DNA of 64,000 bases, taken from NCBI GenBank assembly GCA_007922305.1, contig ML677460.1:1150509-1214508 (forward strand). The letters run 5' to 3'. The notes beneath the pieces were generated by a model that was not told the DNA's origin, did not search any database, and saw nothing but the letters and a program-made list of their open reading frames with translations. This DNA comes from Dermatemys mawii. Lineage: Eukaryota > Chordata > Testudines > Dermatemydidae. This document shows positions 37,471 through 48,700 of the stretch, in pieces. Made by a program: the position numbers and the translations under genes. The first letter of the stretch is position 1. The number at the start of each line of letters is the position of its first letter.

Positions 37471-38652
37471 GTGTTCAGTAACATGTTTGTGTTCCACATT
37501 TTAATTGGATATGTCTTTGTATGTATGTATAACTTAACCCCCAGAGGTTTCCAAGCATATGAAAACACTTGGGTATCATTGGCAAGGTTAGCCTTAAATT
37601 CATCTATCTTTTGCCTGCCAAATACATATGCTGTAGGTAAAATTATGGAAACATGTTTTCTTGGCATTAGTACAACCCCTTCCACATTGAAAAATTACAC
37701 ACACTTAAAAATTTTTGCCAAAACGATGACGTATGATGATTTGTATGAAATGGGCCAAATAATGAGCAGCCCATCTGCCAAGATGTTTTCATTTTTGGTT
37801 GCAAATGTAACACCAGCTGCCCAGTGTGTCACTTTTGAAGGTGCCACTCAGTATATTCATGATCTTACAAACAAAGAGTTGGTCTGTAATCAGACCACTA
37901 CTCAGTCATTTGCTTATGCACCCATGCTTCTCCCCCATGGCTGGTTTTTCCTTTGTGGGTGCACCGCTTATTCATATGTACCAGCTAACAGCTCGGGTGG
38001 GCCCTGCACAGTAGGGAGAGTGGCACCCCTTATTGTCCCTGTTCCCCAACATAACACCAAAAGATATAGACGGGGAAACATACCATTGGACCCCTCCTGT
38101 AAGTCAGACGTTACACTATTCTCAGAGGGAGAAGCAGACGCCCTCATTTTCTCTCTCATTGGCGTGCCTGGAATGGCAATGCATAATTACCATGCTATAG
38201 TCCACCTAGCCTGCACAGTAGCCAAGGCTTTGAACCTAACTTCTTCTATCTTGGCCCATCTTAACCAGGAAATGGGAGAAGTCAGGCAGGGAATGTTACA
38301 AAATCGTCTTGCTATTGACTATCTGCTTCTCAGACAGGGACACAGCTGTTCTGAGTTTACTGGCCTTTGTTGTTTTAATATTACTGATAAGAAAACTTCC
38401 ATTGAAAAGGATTTATACAACTTAAAGGAACTAGTGCATGGGATAAAGCAAACTCAAGGTTTTGATTTTTGGTCATGGTTGCCTAATGTTGATGACTGGA
38501 TAAAAACTCTCATAAAGGGAGGAATCTATTTTGTATTAATAGTATTAGTTATAGGACTGTGTTTTTGTTGTGTTATCAATTGTATTCCATTGTTATGTCA
38601 ACAAACCCCACCCAGGAGAGCTAAGCTAGCTTTGCTCCCCGATAGAATGTAG
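37471..38652 (+). pseudogene. ERV env, open frame of about 390 codons with shortened SU
   Basis: First ATG in frame is at 37483; the open stretch begins at 37455 after the nested LTR. Using GTG 37471 as residue 1: a hydrophobic start (5-20), an SU remnant with N-glycosylation sites (NSS 43, NYT 75, NVT 112), a furin-like RYRR at 198-201, a cysteine pair C210/C248 enclosing a hydrophobic loop like the internal fusion loops of alpharetroviral and filoviral glycoproteins, LQNRLAIDYLLL at 276-287 in the conserved TM core, a CX6CC motif at C293-C300-C301, and a membrane segment about 351-370 with a short basic tail. SU is under half the usual size. No stop or frameshift is present over 1.17 kb, unlike pol. 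Labelled pseudogene because its signal-peptide part is separated by the LTR; expression is unknown. Confidence 0.85.
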
Positions 38653-38666
38653 AAGAAATCATCTTT

Positions 38667-38680
38667 AAAGAGGAAGGAGT
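38667..38680 (+). promoter_or_regulatory. Polypurine tract of provirus
   Basis: AAAGAGGAAGGAGT directly precedes the TG of the 3' LTR, the expected plus-strand primer site. Confidence 0.7.
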
Positions 38681-39165
38681 TGTTAAGAAAATGATTGTTA
38701 GGAAAATGTAACTTAGAATGTTGTAGTATGATTTTAAAATAACCTCAGACTTATAATCTCACTCCCTGTATATGTACTATTGACCCCTAGTTTAACATGC
38801 ATTTTAAACTTGCATTCACCCTGTCACAGCTGTGCAGGGGTCATAGTGTCTGAGTACCCCTAAGTGTTTTGAACCTCCTGTTTACCAGACAGGTAAATGA
38901 AATAGATTAAGACCAACAATGGATGTAATAGCCATTAAGTGTTCCCACCTGTGTAAGTGGATTGAAAGTCCCCCTCCCTTATCAACACAGGGGTATAAAA
39001 TATCCTCACACATGTATTGAGGTGAGCCAGTTGTTTGGGTGATAACCCCTTCTGACTCCTTATTGCTTGCAATAAATCTTGTTTTTCCAGAAGTCTGCTG
39101 AGTTATGCCTGTCCTTTGAGGTGTATTGGACTGAACTCCAAAGGAAATAAGCAGTTTTTGCAACA
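38681..39165 (+). repeat. 3' LTR of provirus
   Basis: 485 bp, same ends and length as the 5' LTR. Differences seen by eye include CCTTAG/CCTCAG, ACAGATG/ACAGCTG, GGCATC/GGGGTC, TCTAAG/TCTGAG, ACATGT/ACAGGT, GAGTTG/GAGGTG and TCTACT/TCTGCT. Confidence 0.92.
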
Positions 39166-39453
39166 AGACAGGACAGCCAGATCAACACAGCCACGTGAGG
39201 GCAGAAACATAGGCAAGGAGACAGAGCTTCCACCTCCACCACAGGAGAATGCAGCCATCTGGGAGGAACCTGCTATGTGCCCAGAGGCCTTTATTCCTCC
39301 AGCCTATGATGATAGAGGAGACCTCAGGAAGTTTCCCCTTTAATCCCACACATGAAAGACCTCTCTTAGGAAAGGCAAAATCCAGAAGAGGAGAAGTAAC
39401 ACAGAGAAAGACACTAAAGACACAGCATTTTAAGAACCTCATGTATAGCTTAT

Positions 39454-39526
39454 TGCCTGACCAGGGACTTGAACCCCAGCCTCTCAGATTAAAAGTCTCA
39501 TGCGCTACCAACTGAGCCAGCCAGAC
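39454..39526 (-). tRNA. tRNA-Lys(TTT), near-intact
   Basis: The reverse complement starts GTCTGGCTGGCTCAGTTGG and ends GGTCAGGCA, with anticodon arm GAGACTTTTAATCTGAG (TTT) and T arm GGGGTTCAAGTCCC. The acceptor pairs over seven positions with G-T pairs; the anticodon stem has one mismatch. It could be a functional or recently decayed gene. Confidence 0.75.
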
Positions 39527-39689
39527 TCACAAGATGAAACACCACATTCATGCAGAGGAAAAACTAGTTAAGAAAAAGTGAGCATGAAACACTAGAGGAA
39601 ATCTGCTGCTCTCTCTCTCTCTTCCCAGCCCAGTCCCTGGCCTGCTCCTCCCTCCAGAGCCCTGAGGCAGTGCTGTCCTTAGGCATAGG

Positions 39690-40500
39690 AGTCATACACA
39701 GCTGCGTAGGGCACCATGACATTTGGGGCACAAAATTGCCCCAAATTTCATGATGCGCTAGGGAGCTGCGTGCTGCATATGTGGCAGCACCAGCCCTGGC
39801 GACCAGCCTTATCCTTCATCCAGCCCCCCGCCCCCGCATCCCCCCAAGCAGCCTGCACTCATTGCAAGGGGTAGGGCCGATCCTGGGGTGTGTGGGAAAC
39901 TGGACAAATCCCTCTGCTCTGCCTCTTCCCCATCCCCCACCCATACAAGCCTCATTCCACCTCTGCCCTCAGCAACCCTGCACTCACCAGCAGCGGTGGG
40001 AAGCGGAGCAACCCAACCCCAGCTTGGTCTATTCCACCAGACCCCAGCCCCTTCTGCTCCCCTGGCCCTGGCCACAGCCATGCTGCTTGGGTTGGGGAAA
40101 GGACGGCCCCAGCTTTCAGCAGGGTGGGAAGCAGAGCGCCATGGCTTGAAGCTGGTGGAGTAGAGCTGGCTGGGGCCAGCTTGCTCTGCTTCACACCAGT
40201 GCTGTGAGTGGAGGGATCCCTTTTCCCAAGCTTCCTCCACCAAGCAACACGACTGGGATGGGGCGAGGGAAGCTGAGCGGGCTTCTCCTGGCTCCCCACT
40301 AAACCCCCAGCCACTCTAGGCCTGTAGAGCCCTGAAATTTGGGCCCCCACAGCTCCTGCCTCCCAGACCGTGGGAGAGAGGCCTGGGGCCCCACACAGCC
40401 CACCCCCATGGTGGGGGGCTGCATAGGGCACCCAAATGGCTAGAGACAGCACTTCCCTCAGGCTGGCTGACACAATTAAAATCCCCCCCCAACACCAAAC
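39690..40500. repeat. Unclassified interspersed repeat
   Basis: GTAGGGCACCATGACATTTG and a matching distal GCATAGGGCACCCAAATGGC suggest related ends of one GC-rich repeat. No coding capacity is evident and the open frames on both strands are compositional. Confidence 0.3.
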
Positions 40501-40636
40501 ATCATGCGGTCCAGAGGAAGGGAGCCAGTTCCTTCCATAGATCTTTCCTTTCACACCTTAAGTGGGGACCAAAAACACTAATATAGCCGTAACCAGTGCC
40601 ACAGAGCACCAAGTCCGCTAGTAATACCCTCCCTGT

Positions 40637-40864
40637 TCAGAGCTCCTCCATCTTCTGTACTCGCACTGTGAATGTGAAGAACAAGACTCCAACCCCATCA
40701 TTCTTCCCTGGCCTGGAGGACCAGTGAGACAGGCCCTTCCTCCAATCACCCTCTGCCCATTGAGCTACCCTAAAGTCATTAATGTGCATTTCCTGAACAG
40801 CCACCATGTCCAAGTCCAGCTGCTTCAAGGCACTGAACATCAAGTGGGTCTCCTGGGCACCCAA
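40637..40864 (-). pseudogene. Fragment of a LINE APE-type endonuclease
   Basis: The minus-strand frame contains LKQLDLDMVAVQEMHINDF, then WSSRPGKNDGVGVLF, resembling the block of non-LTR retrotransposon ORF2 around the catalytic Glu (consensus type LQETH) and the following G-V-A/G-I/V-L-F strand. Only about 75 residues are readable. The clade is uncertain; an L1-like or Tx1-like origin is a guess. Confidence 0.45.
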
Positions 40865-41169
40865 ATCCCTGCCAGTTTTTCCACATGGTCACTTGTACCA
40901 ATGCCTCTCCCCCAATACTGCTCTCACTCAGCTGTGCAGAGGAGCTTTCATCCCCAGTCCCTGCCCCCTCTGGCACTTTCCACAAGGGCCACTCTCTTCC
41001 TGCTGTATTGGGTAGATCAATACGTGCTGTGGGAAAGACAGCTCCTTTGACATACCATTGTTAAAGGTCAGGTAGGTCATCTAGAGACAGAAGCCCATGG
41101 GCTGTTTTCCTGCTGTGGAAGCTCAAAATCAGGAATGCATGTCAGGTAGAGGTGCTAATGAAAGGACCT

Positions 41170-41234
41170 ACCAAAGGCCTGGGATTGAACCAGAGACCTT
41201 TAGGCTAATGCTTGCCCCTCTGAGCTACTTTGGC
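41170..41234 (-). tRNA. Truncated tRNA-like sequence
   Basis: The reverse complement starts GCCAAAGTAGCTCAGAGGGG and ends CCTTTGGT; the acceptor GCCAAAG/CTTTGGT pairs and the T arm GGTTCAATCCC is clear. The anticodon arm has lost several bases, so no anticodon can be assigned. A tRNA pseudogene or SINE head. Confidence 0.4.
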
Positions 41235-42399
41235 AGCTCCATGGCACTTTTTGGCCCGTGGCTTTTCTGTCCAGGATGTTTTGTCAGCCATGGCACAGAA
41301 AAAGTGGCACGGGGACACAGTTGGGCTGGACTCTGAGTGAGACTAGACCCTGGTAGCAAGAGTCTAGCCACCACACCCTGTTCTCCTGGCTTCCCCACTG
41401 GGCGTCATTTAGGGAGGGAAGTGGGGTTCTGCCTCCCCTCCCCAATTTTCACACCCCAGAGGAGTGTGAACAGGAGAACGAACGGCTGCTCCACACTCCC
41501 CCCAGAGGAACCCGACACCCTGAGCTGTGGCAGTGAGAAGTGTCTGGGGGCTGACAGGCCTGTCCCCGAGGAGCTGGAACAGCAGCTGCCACCTCCCGCT
41601 TGGCTCCAGGCTGTGGGAAACGCTCCTTACCTGGCTGCAGGGGCGGATGCTGCTCCGTGCTCTGGAGAGCGTCTGGATTGGCCTGTCACCCCCTTCACTG
41701 AGCCAGGCTGATAAGGTCCCAAGTGCCCCCTGGCCTGACAGCTGAGAGTCTGCAGACTCAGGGGTGAAAGTAAGTTAAAGGACTTACCGGCACGCCAGAA
41801 GTCCTGATCGAGGGGCGGAGCCTCACCCAGAAGGGGCATGGCCTCAACCGGAAGAGGCTGCCACAGTCCCGAGCCCTTTAAATCCCCACTGGAGCCCAGC
41901 TGCCTGAGCCCTGGAAGAGTGGTGGTGGGCTCTGGCAGGGATTTAAAGGGTCCCAGGGCTCCAGCCCTGCTACCGCCAGGGAGCCCTTTAAGTCCCCGCC
42001 GGACTCGCTGCTGCTCCCCAAGGCTCCGGCAGCAGGGATCCAGTGGGGATTTAAAGGGTTCCGGACTGAGGCAGCCGCTAGCGCCCTGAGCCCTTTAAAT
42101 CCCTCCTGAGCCCTGCTGCCGTAGCCCTGGGAAGCGGCGGTGGGTCTCCAGCAGGGATTTAAAGGGCTCTAGGGCGATAGCAGGGCTGAAGCCCTGGGGC
42201 CCTTTAAATTCCCACGGGAGACTCGCCACCGCTCCCCAGGACTCAGGCCGCAGGACTCTGGTGGGGATTTAAAGGGCTGGGGACTGTATCAGACGCTACT
42301 GCACAGGCCTTTTAAATCCCCGCCAGAGCCTCGCGGCCGGAGCCCTGGGGAGCAGCGGCAAATCTCTAGGGAATTTAAAGGGCTCTAGGGCAGCAGTGG

Positions 42400-42602
42400 G
42401 CGTGGAACCGCAGGGAAGTACCCTTAGCAGGACCCGCTGCCTTATTTAGCTGCCGGCTCGTCGCGCGCCGCTTCTCACAGCTCCCACTGGACCGGGACAG
42501 CAAACCAGGGCCAGTGGGAGCTGCGGGGAAGCAGCGTGTTGCGAGCCGGCAGCTAAATAAGGCAGCAGGTTCTGCTAAGGGTACTTCCCTGCGGTTCCAC
42601 GC
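42400..42602. repeat. 203-bp near-perfect palindrome ending at an assembly gap
   Basis: GCGTGGAACCGCAGGGAAGT at 42400 returns as its reverse complement ending at 42602, and the pairing continues inward through CTTATTTAGCTGCCGGCTCG to CAGCTCCCACTGG (42478-42490) and CCAGTGGGAGCTG (42511-42523). Only a few positions differ. Confidence 0.85.
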
Positions 42603-42702
42603 NNNNNNNNNNNNNNNNNNNNNNNNNNNNNNNNNNNNNNNNNNNNNNNNNNNNNNNNNNNNNNNNNNNNNNNNNNNNNNNNNNNNNNNNNNNNNNNNNN
42701 NN
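42603..42702. other. Assembly gap of 100 N
   Basis: A round 100-N run starting at the last base of the palindrome. The minisatellite resumes after it. Confidence 0.95.
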
Positions 42703-43629
42703 TTGAAGGGCCAGGCGAGTAGTGGCTGCTGCAGCCCCCAGCCCTTTAAATCCCTGCCAGAGCCCCGTGGAGCCCTGGGGTAGTGGCAGGGGTTCCAGCA
42801 GGGATTTAACGGACCCGGGGCTCTGAGCCCTGGGCCCTTTAAATCACCGCCAGAGCCCCGGGGGTCCTGGCTGCCTACTCCAGAGTTCAGGCAGTGGAGC
42901 TCTAATTGCAATTTAAAGGGCCTGGGACTCCAGCTGCTGCTGGGAGCCCTAGGCCCTTTAAATTGTCTCCTGAAGAAGCCGGTCCGGTACGGCACACCGG
43001 CTCTTGCCAGTACGCTGTACCGGTGCGTATCAACTTACTTTCACCTCTGGTGGACATCAACTCCCCACCATCCCCACAGCCAGCAGCAGTGGACCCACCC
43101 CAGCCCCACAGGGACACTCAATGCCCTTCATGTGGGGAAATGGCTCCTTGGCATCCAACTGCTGGACTGAGACCAGGAGGGAGCCGGGTCTGGCTCACCT
43201 GGGTGGAGAGAAGAGACCTGATGAGATCTGATCTCCTTCCATCTCCCCTGTCATGCTGCTCAGTTTTATTGTTACTGTCATAGTCAGTGCTGCCCTTCAG
43301 GGCTGGCCCAAGAGGGGTGTGGGGCTTGGGACAAATCCCCCCGTTTGTGCCCCAGGCCCTACCCCCACTCCACCCCTCCCCCAATATCCCACCCCCCGCC
43401 AACTCTTCCAGGCCCTGCTCCTGACTGCCACCTCCTCCCCTCAAAAGAGACAATTTTGTCACAGCAAGTGCCAGTGTGAACAGGGCACTCTCCTGCCGAT
43501 AATGTAAACTCCGCTTGTTGGCAGTGGAAATATTTTGTCAGCAATAGAGCTGACAAACAGTGGCAGTGCTGACCGACTTTGAGTGACATGGCAGTGTCGC
43601 CAAAACCTGCGTAGTGTACACATGGTCTT

Positions 43630-43720
43630 AGACGTTTGAGCGTTTTGTCTGATTTGCTTGGTAATCTGCTTTGTTCTGTTTGCTACCCCTTATAATCACT
43701 TAGAACAGCGACTCTATAGA
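43630..43720 (+). repeat. AT-rich interspersed repeat fragment
   Basis: CTTGGTAATCTGCTTTGTTC and GTTTGCTACCCCTTATAATC are the reverse complement of the block at about 570-650. The preceding GTAGTGTACACATGGTCTTA looks like the end of a different, MITE-like element. Confidence 0.5.
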
Positions 43721-43792
43721 AACGTACATCTGGATGTTAGAACAGCATCTCTATAGAAAGTCTTTTCCCATGCCTGGATTGCTCTGTCCCTG

Positions 43793-44048
43793 GATAGTAA
43801 TCCGTCAGTCACACAGAGTGATTGGATAGTAATCCATCAGTCTCATATAGGGATTGGATAGTAATCCATCAGTCATGTACAGGGATTGGATAGTCATCTA
43901 CCCATCATGTACAGGGATTGGATAGTCATCCACACATCACATACAGGGATTGGATAGTAATCCACCAGTCACACACATGGATTGGATAGTAATCCATCAG
44001 TGACATACAGCGATTGGATAGTCATCCATCAGTCACACACAGTGATTT
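43793..44048 (+). repeat. 32-bp tandem repeat, eight units
   Basis: Eight consecutive 32-bp units of type GATAGTAATCCATCAGTCAC followed by ACACAGGGATTG. Units differ at a few positions and there is no spacer between them. Confidence 0.9.
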
Positions 44049-44577
44049 GACTCAATTGTGTGGTCCGTGGCTAGGGTTGCCAGGTGTCTCATTTTGTTTT
44101 TACCAGAGGGTCCAGGCCAAAGACGATGTGCACAGTTTCTTGTCAGATTGACTCTCTGCACACCAAAAGTCTGGTTACCAGGGATGGGGGGAGGCAGGAG
44201 AAGGGCATCAACCCACACCAGCACACTCAGGGCCACCTCCTATCTGTCTCCACGTCGGGGTGCAGTTCCCATCCCCTCCCCAGCATATAGAGAGCCTTGC
44301 TGGGGAAGAGTGAAGATGGAGTGTCAAGAAATGTGCGGGGAACGGTCGGAGTATCAATGAAAGAGGTAGAGCAGGGGCCAGAGCCTCAGGGAAGAGGTGG
44401 GGCAAAGAAACTTCCAGTGCTCTTGCTGTAGTGTCCTGTTTTCAGAAATTAGAAAGTTGGTAACCACATGGCCAACAGCAGAGAACAGTTAATGAAAGAA
44501 CCTGACCAGCTCTGCGCACCTCTGGACCAGGACTTGATTATTCTCTACTTCTCACTGATACCACCCATAGTGTTACA

Positions 44578-45480
44578 TCATATGTGATATTTCTGGGGGA
44601 ATTCTGCATTCCTGGGCATGCTCAGAATTCATAGGCCCTGCAGATCTCTTTTCGCTGCAGAATCATTGATTTTGATGGGGAAGCGCTGTAATTACACCTG
44701 TTACCCACTAGGGGCTGCTGTGGCACCAAAAGAAAGGGCAGCTGGCACACAGCTGGAGAAGAGGGAGGGGGGTGAGAGGCTGCATTCTTCACAGCACCCT
44801 GCCCATGGGTCCAGCTGTGGAGGCAGGCGATATAGGGGGGATGGACACAGTGAGGCACATGGAGCTGATGGGGGAGTGGTGGGCACAGCAGCCAGTGGGG
44901 TGACATTGAGTAAGGGGCTGAATGCAACTGGAGGTTCAGGGACCTATGGGGACACGATCAGAGGTGTCTGATTGAATGGGTGAGATCAGTGGTGAGACAA
45001 GGTCTCCATAAGGGAGATTCTCCAACTATCATATCCCCCCACCCCAAAAAAACCATATTTCTCCCACCCACACCCAACAACTCTCAAAGTTCACTACAAG
45101 CTCCTTTCCAGCAATGACTTCCCTCTCCCTCAGCTCCTCCATTACCCCAGCTCTCCCCAGCCTTTGAACTGCTTCTGAGGGGTGCGGGAAACATATTTCT
45201 ATAGCAGCGTTTAAATGAATTATTACTCAAAGTTCTGTGGTAAAAGGACTAGTAAGGAATCTATTGGTGAAAAATCACTTCCTGGTTCTTTTGTAGTTGT
45301 TTGTACTGGTACAGACACAGTTGCAGACAGGTATTTTGAAATAAATACCCAAAATAACTGAAATGAGCATAATCATATTGTATAATTGACAAATAAAATG
45401 TGCAGAATTTTAAAATCTGAGGTGTTGAATGTTTCGGTTTTTTGGCACAGAATGGGAAACTCTCTTTGTGCACCTGCCAG
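44578..45480. repeat. Probable DNA-transposon-derived repeat
   Basis: GGGGAATTCTGCATTCCTGG at the left and AAATGTGCAGAATTTTAAAA at the right resemble the ends of an AT-rich repeat common in reptile genomes. No transposase fragment was recognised. Low certainty. Confidence 0.3.
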
Positions 45481-45784
45481 TCACATGATTCATGAGGCCT
45501 CCTGTTCGGTCAGGCCTTAGAACATTTTGGTCCGTTCGTTTTAAAGATTTACACTCCACACAGGCTTATCCCCATGACATCTGAAAGCACCAGCTGGTTT
45601 AATAGCCAAGGCACACCAGGTTACACAGACCTTTGTCACACGTTAGGTACGTAGTTCTTCTTCATCCCATTTCTATTTAAAGTAGACGGCATGAGAATCT
45701 GATCTAAACTTCCCACACCTGTCTGCTCTTTCCCACATGCTCGGTCAAGTCCCCTTCCCTGTCCCACAGTCTCTGTGCTGGGCA

Positions 45785-48700
45785 TCATGGGGACAGGACC
45801 ACTCCCTGGGCTGCATGTGCTGGCGCTGGGTCAGGTCCATCGGCTGCCAGAAGCCCCTCTGGCCCAGGCAGTGACACAAGGGTGTTGGTGTGAGTGACCT
45901 GGTGCCGGGCGAGGTTCCCCAGCTGAGAAAATCCCTTCCAGCAGTCAGCACAGCTGTACGGCTGCTCCCCAGTATGAATGCACTGGTGCATTTTTAGGTT
46001 TGAGCTGTGTGCAAAGCCCTTGCCAGTCAGCACAGTGGTACGGCCACTCCCCGCTGTGTGCGCGCTGGTGTATTCTCAGGTGTGTGAGCTGTACAAAGCT
46101 CTTGCCGCAGTCGGTGCAGCAGTGTGGCCACTCCCCGGTGTGTGTGCGTTGATGTAATCTCTGGCTTGAGCTGCGTGCAAAGCCTTTGCCACAGTCAGCA
46201 CAGAGGTGTGGCCACTCCCTAGTGTGCGTGCGCTGGTGTATTCTCAGGTGTGCAATCTGTGCAAAGCCCTTGCTGCACTCAGCACAATGGTGCGGTTGCT
46301 CCCCGGTGTGCATGTGCTGATGTATTCTCAGCTTTGAGCTCTCTGCAAAGCTTTTGCCACAGTCAGTGCAGTGGTGGGGATATTGGCCCATGGGGAGTCT
46401 CTGGTGTGTAGCCAGGTCCGGTCTCTGGCTGGGTCTACCCAGGGGATGGACTGCGTCCTGTGCACGAATCCCTCTGTGGGCTGTGGGATCCTGCCTTCCT
46501 GCTGCGCTCTCCCCACATGCAGACTGTGTCCTTGTTCCCAGCAAGATCCCGAGCCCTGCTGGAGAGAGCAGAGACAATCCCGGGGTTAGCTCCTGGGTAA
46601 GGCTACAGGGTTCTCAAGGATGAAAAAATGTCACGGATGGAGCGATTTCCCCATTTCTCCGTGAGTGGTTTTCGTTTGGGTGCCTGACCCTGCAATGGCG
46701 GCTCCTGTCCCCCAGTGCTGGACCCAACGCCTCGCTCCGGGTACTGAGACCTTGCCTGCAGAGTTACAGTGCCGCTCAGATTTGCCCCTCCTTCCTGTCA
46801 TGATGGTCGGGGAAGGAGGCCAAACTTCAGTGAATGGCCTTGCCACTCAGATCCACTCTTGCCCACTCCAATCCCTCTGAACTGGGCTGGGGTCGGGGTT
46901 GCAGCACTGGGGGACCTGCTGGGCGGTTGGTGCCCCCTGGGCACGGCGCGGAGGAGGAGGAGGAGATGTTTTATTAAACGTTATGAAGCAGTCACAGGAA
47001 GTTTAGTGACCGGTGACTTTTTCTAGATTTACTGTAACTGCTCTGTCATTTCAGATCCGAAATGCTGTAACAAATCCACAGCCTGACTCAGTGGTTCTAC
47101 CTTTGGCTGTTTGTGCAGCACCGGGCACCTATTCCCGTGTGCGCCATGCACCTTCTGAGTCCTGTTTGGTGCTTAAACTGTAGCCTGCCCAGGCAATGGG
47201 CAGCATCTGAAGCAAAGGGGCCCTGATCCAAGACTTGGGCCTCTAAGTGCGAACACAGCTGAAAATGGGTCCATGGTTTATTAGACAGACACCTGCTAAG
47301 GATGATCTAGAAAGATAAAACTTAGCCCTGCCTCACTTCAGGGAACTGGACTAGATGAGCTATAAAGGTCCCTTCTAGGCCTACAATTTTATGATTCATA
47401 GATCTCAAGGCCAGACAAGCTCACTGTGATTCCAAACTCCATCTTGTTGCTGTGATTTTCCACAGTGAGAACAAAGGGGTGCCCTTCCACATGGCAGAGG
47501 GTATAAAAGGCCCTGGAAAACCCTCCATTCTGTCTTCATTCCTGCTTCCAATCCTTATCTCTGGAGTAACCTCTCTATAAGTGAAGTTTTGAACACGGGA
47601 CTGAATGACCCATCCATGCATTGGATGTAATTCTATCAAGCCTGAAAGAAGCTGAATAAAGAATTTTGCAATTATTGTATGTATTTAACTCCATTTAGCC
47701 AGTTTTAACTCTCATTTATATTTCTTTCCTTTTATAAGTAAACCTTTAGGTTTTAAAGGATTGGCAACAGCGTGGTGAAATCTGAACTGTATGTTGACCT
47801 GGGTCTGGTGCTTGGTCCTTTGGGATCAGGAGAACCTTTTTCTTTAACTGGGGACACTGGTTTTCATAACCATGTGTTCCTATCAGGAGTGCTACTGGTG
47901 GTGATACAAGGAACTGGGGGAATTGCTTGTATAACTTCTGGTTAGGCACTGGGGTGAAACTGAAATCCTCTCTGTTTGGCTGGTTCCATGTGTCTTAGGA
48001 GTGAAGGACCCTCAGCCTTGGGCTGTGACTGCCCTGCTCTAAGCAGTTCGCCCTGAATTGATACTGTCGGCTGTGTCAGCCAAGAGCAACCCTTGTGACA
48101 CTTCTACATCAAGGACCGCTCCGCTAGCAGGTGTGTCAATCAGAAGGGACTGGATTATTATGATTTACCTGCAGAGGGGCTCTCAGGCCCGGAGCTTTTC
48201 CTGGAGTCCTCAGCATCCCCAATCCAGAGCTCTGCCTCCCCTAGCTCGATCCGGTGGATTAAGTCTGGTGTGGAATCTGAATAACCTGTTTTAGGGGAAA
48301 GAAACAGTTTTTCACTAAAGTTTAGGGGACAGGGACTCATTTACATAATGGTGCAGACCAGCACAACAGGGCCCTGATTTCGGTCAGGGGGTGTCTGCGC
48401 AGCACTGGGCGCAAGAAGGTCCTGATCTCGATCAAGGTGTGTTCACACAGTACCTGCCCAGAAGGACACTGCTCTCAGTCGCTGCTTCAGAGGATAGCCC
48501 AAGAGATCCCAGGCAGAAGAATAATGAAGTCAACTTTCCTTAAGGAGATTTTTCCCATCTCCCAAGAGGCAAATTTGGTTCCTACTCTGAAGCAATGGGA
48601 TCTTCTCAATATGTTTTGGGAGCTGAGTCATGTGGCACAAGGGGGCTTCATTACACAGACCTGTCTGTTCTTTTGCTGAGGATGCAGCACTGTTCAGCCA

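Larger units (their letters stand above)
32174..39165 (+). mobile_element. Endogenous retrovirus (class I-like provirus), internally deleted, with nested solo LTR
   Basis: Two 485-bp LTRs (32174-32658 and 38681-39165) share TG...CA ends and are flanked by AGAC at 32170-32173 and 39166-39169, a 4-bp target duplication. Order: 5' LTR, tRNA-Arg-type primer site, splice donor candidate, matrix and start of capsid fused to protease and reverse transcriptase, RNase H, end of integrase, env, polypurine tract, 3' LTR. Most of capsid, all of nucleocapsid and most of integrase are deleted, one TGA interrupts pol, and another LTR sits across the start of env. It cannot replicate alone. gag-pol is gammaretrovirus-like; env is of a type with an internal fusion loop. 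Confidence 0.92.
41870..42970. repeat. GC-rich minisatellite of alternating CCCTTTAAAT / ATTTAAAGGG half-units
   Basis: CCCTTTAAA-type motifs near 41874, 41987, 42091, 42200, 42310, 42742, 42836 and 42954 alternate with ATTTAAAGGG-type motifs near 41940, 42049, 42155, 42265, 42372, 42805 and 42911. Period is about 105-110 bp, each period made of two inverted halves linked by GC-rich spacers with CCCTGGGGAGC-like sequence. It is interrupted by a palindrome and a gap. Confidence 0.75.

Noticed and set aside
37483..38652. Calling env an established syncytin
   Set aside because: No expression, fusion or conservation evidence; the provirus is young enough for the frame to be open by chance.
39809..40554. 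Overlapping 100-200 codon frames on both strands
   Set aside because: They fall inside an unclassified GC-rich repeat and are open on both strands at once.
43793..44048. Regular 32-bp direct repeats as a CRISPR array
   Set aside because: There are no spacers between units, no cas genes, and the context is a vertebrate chromosome.
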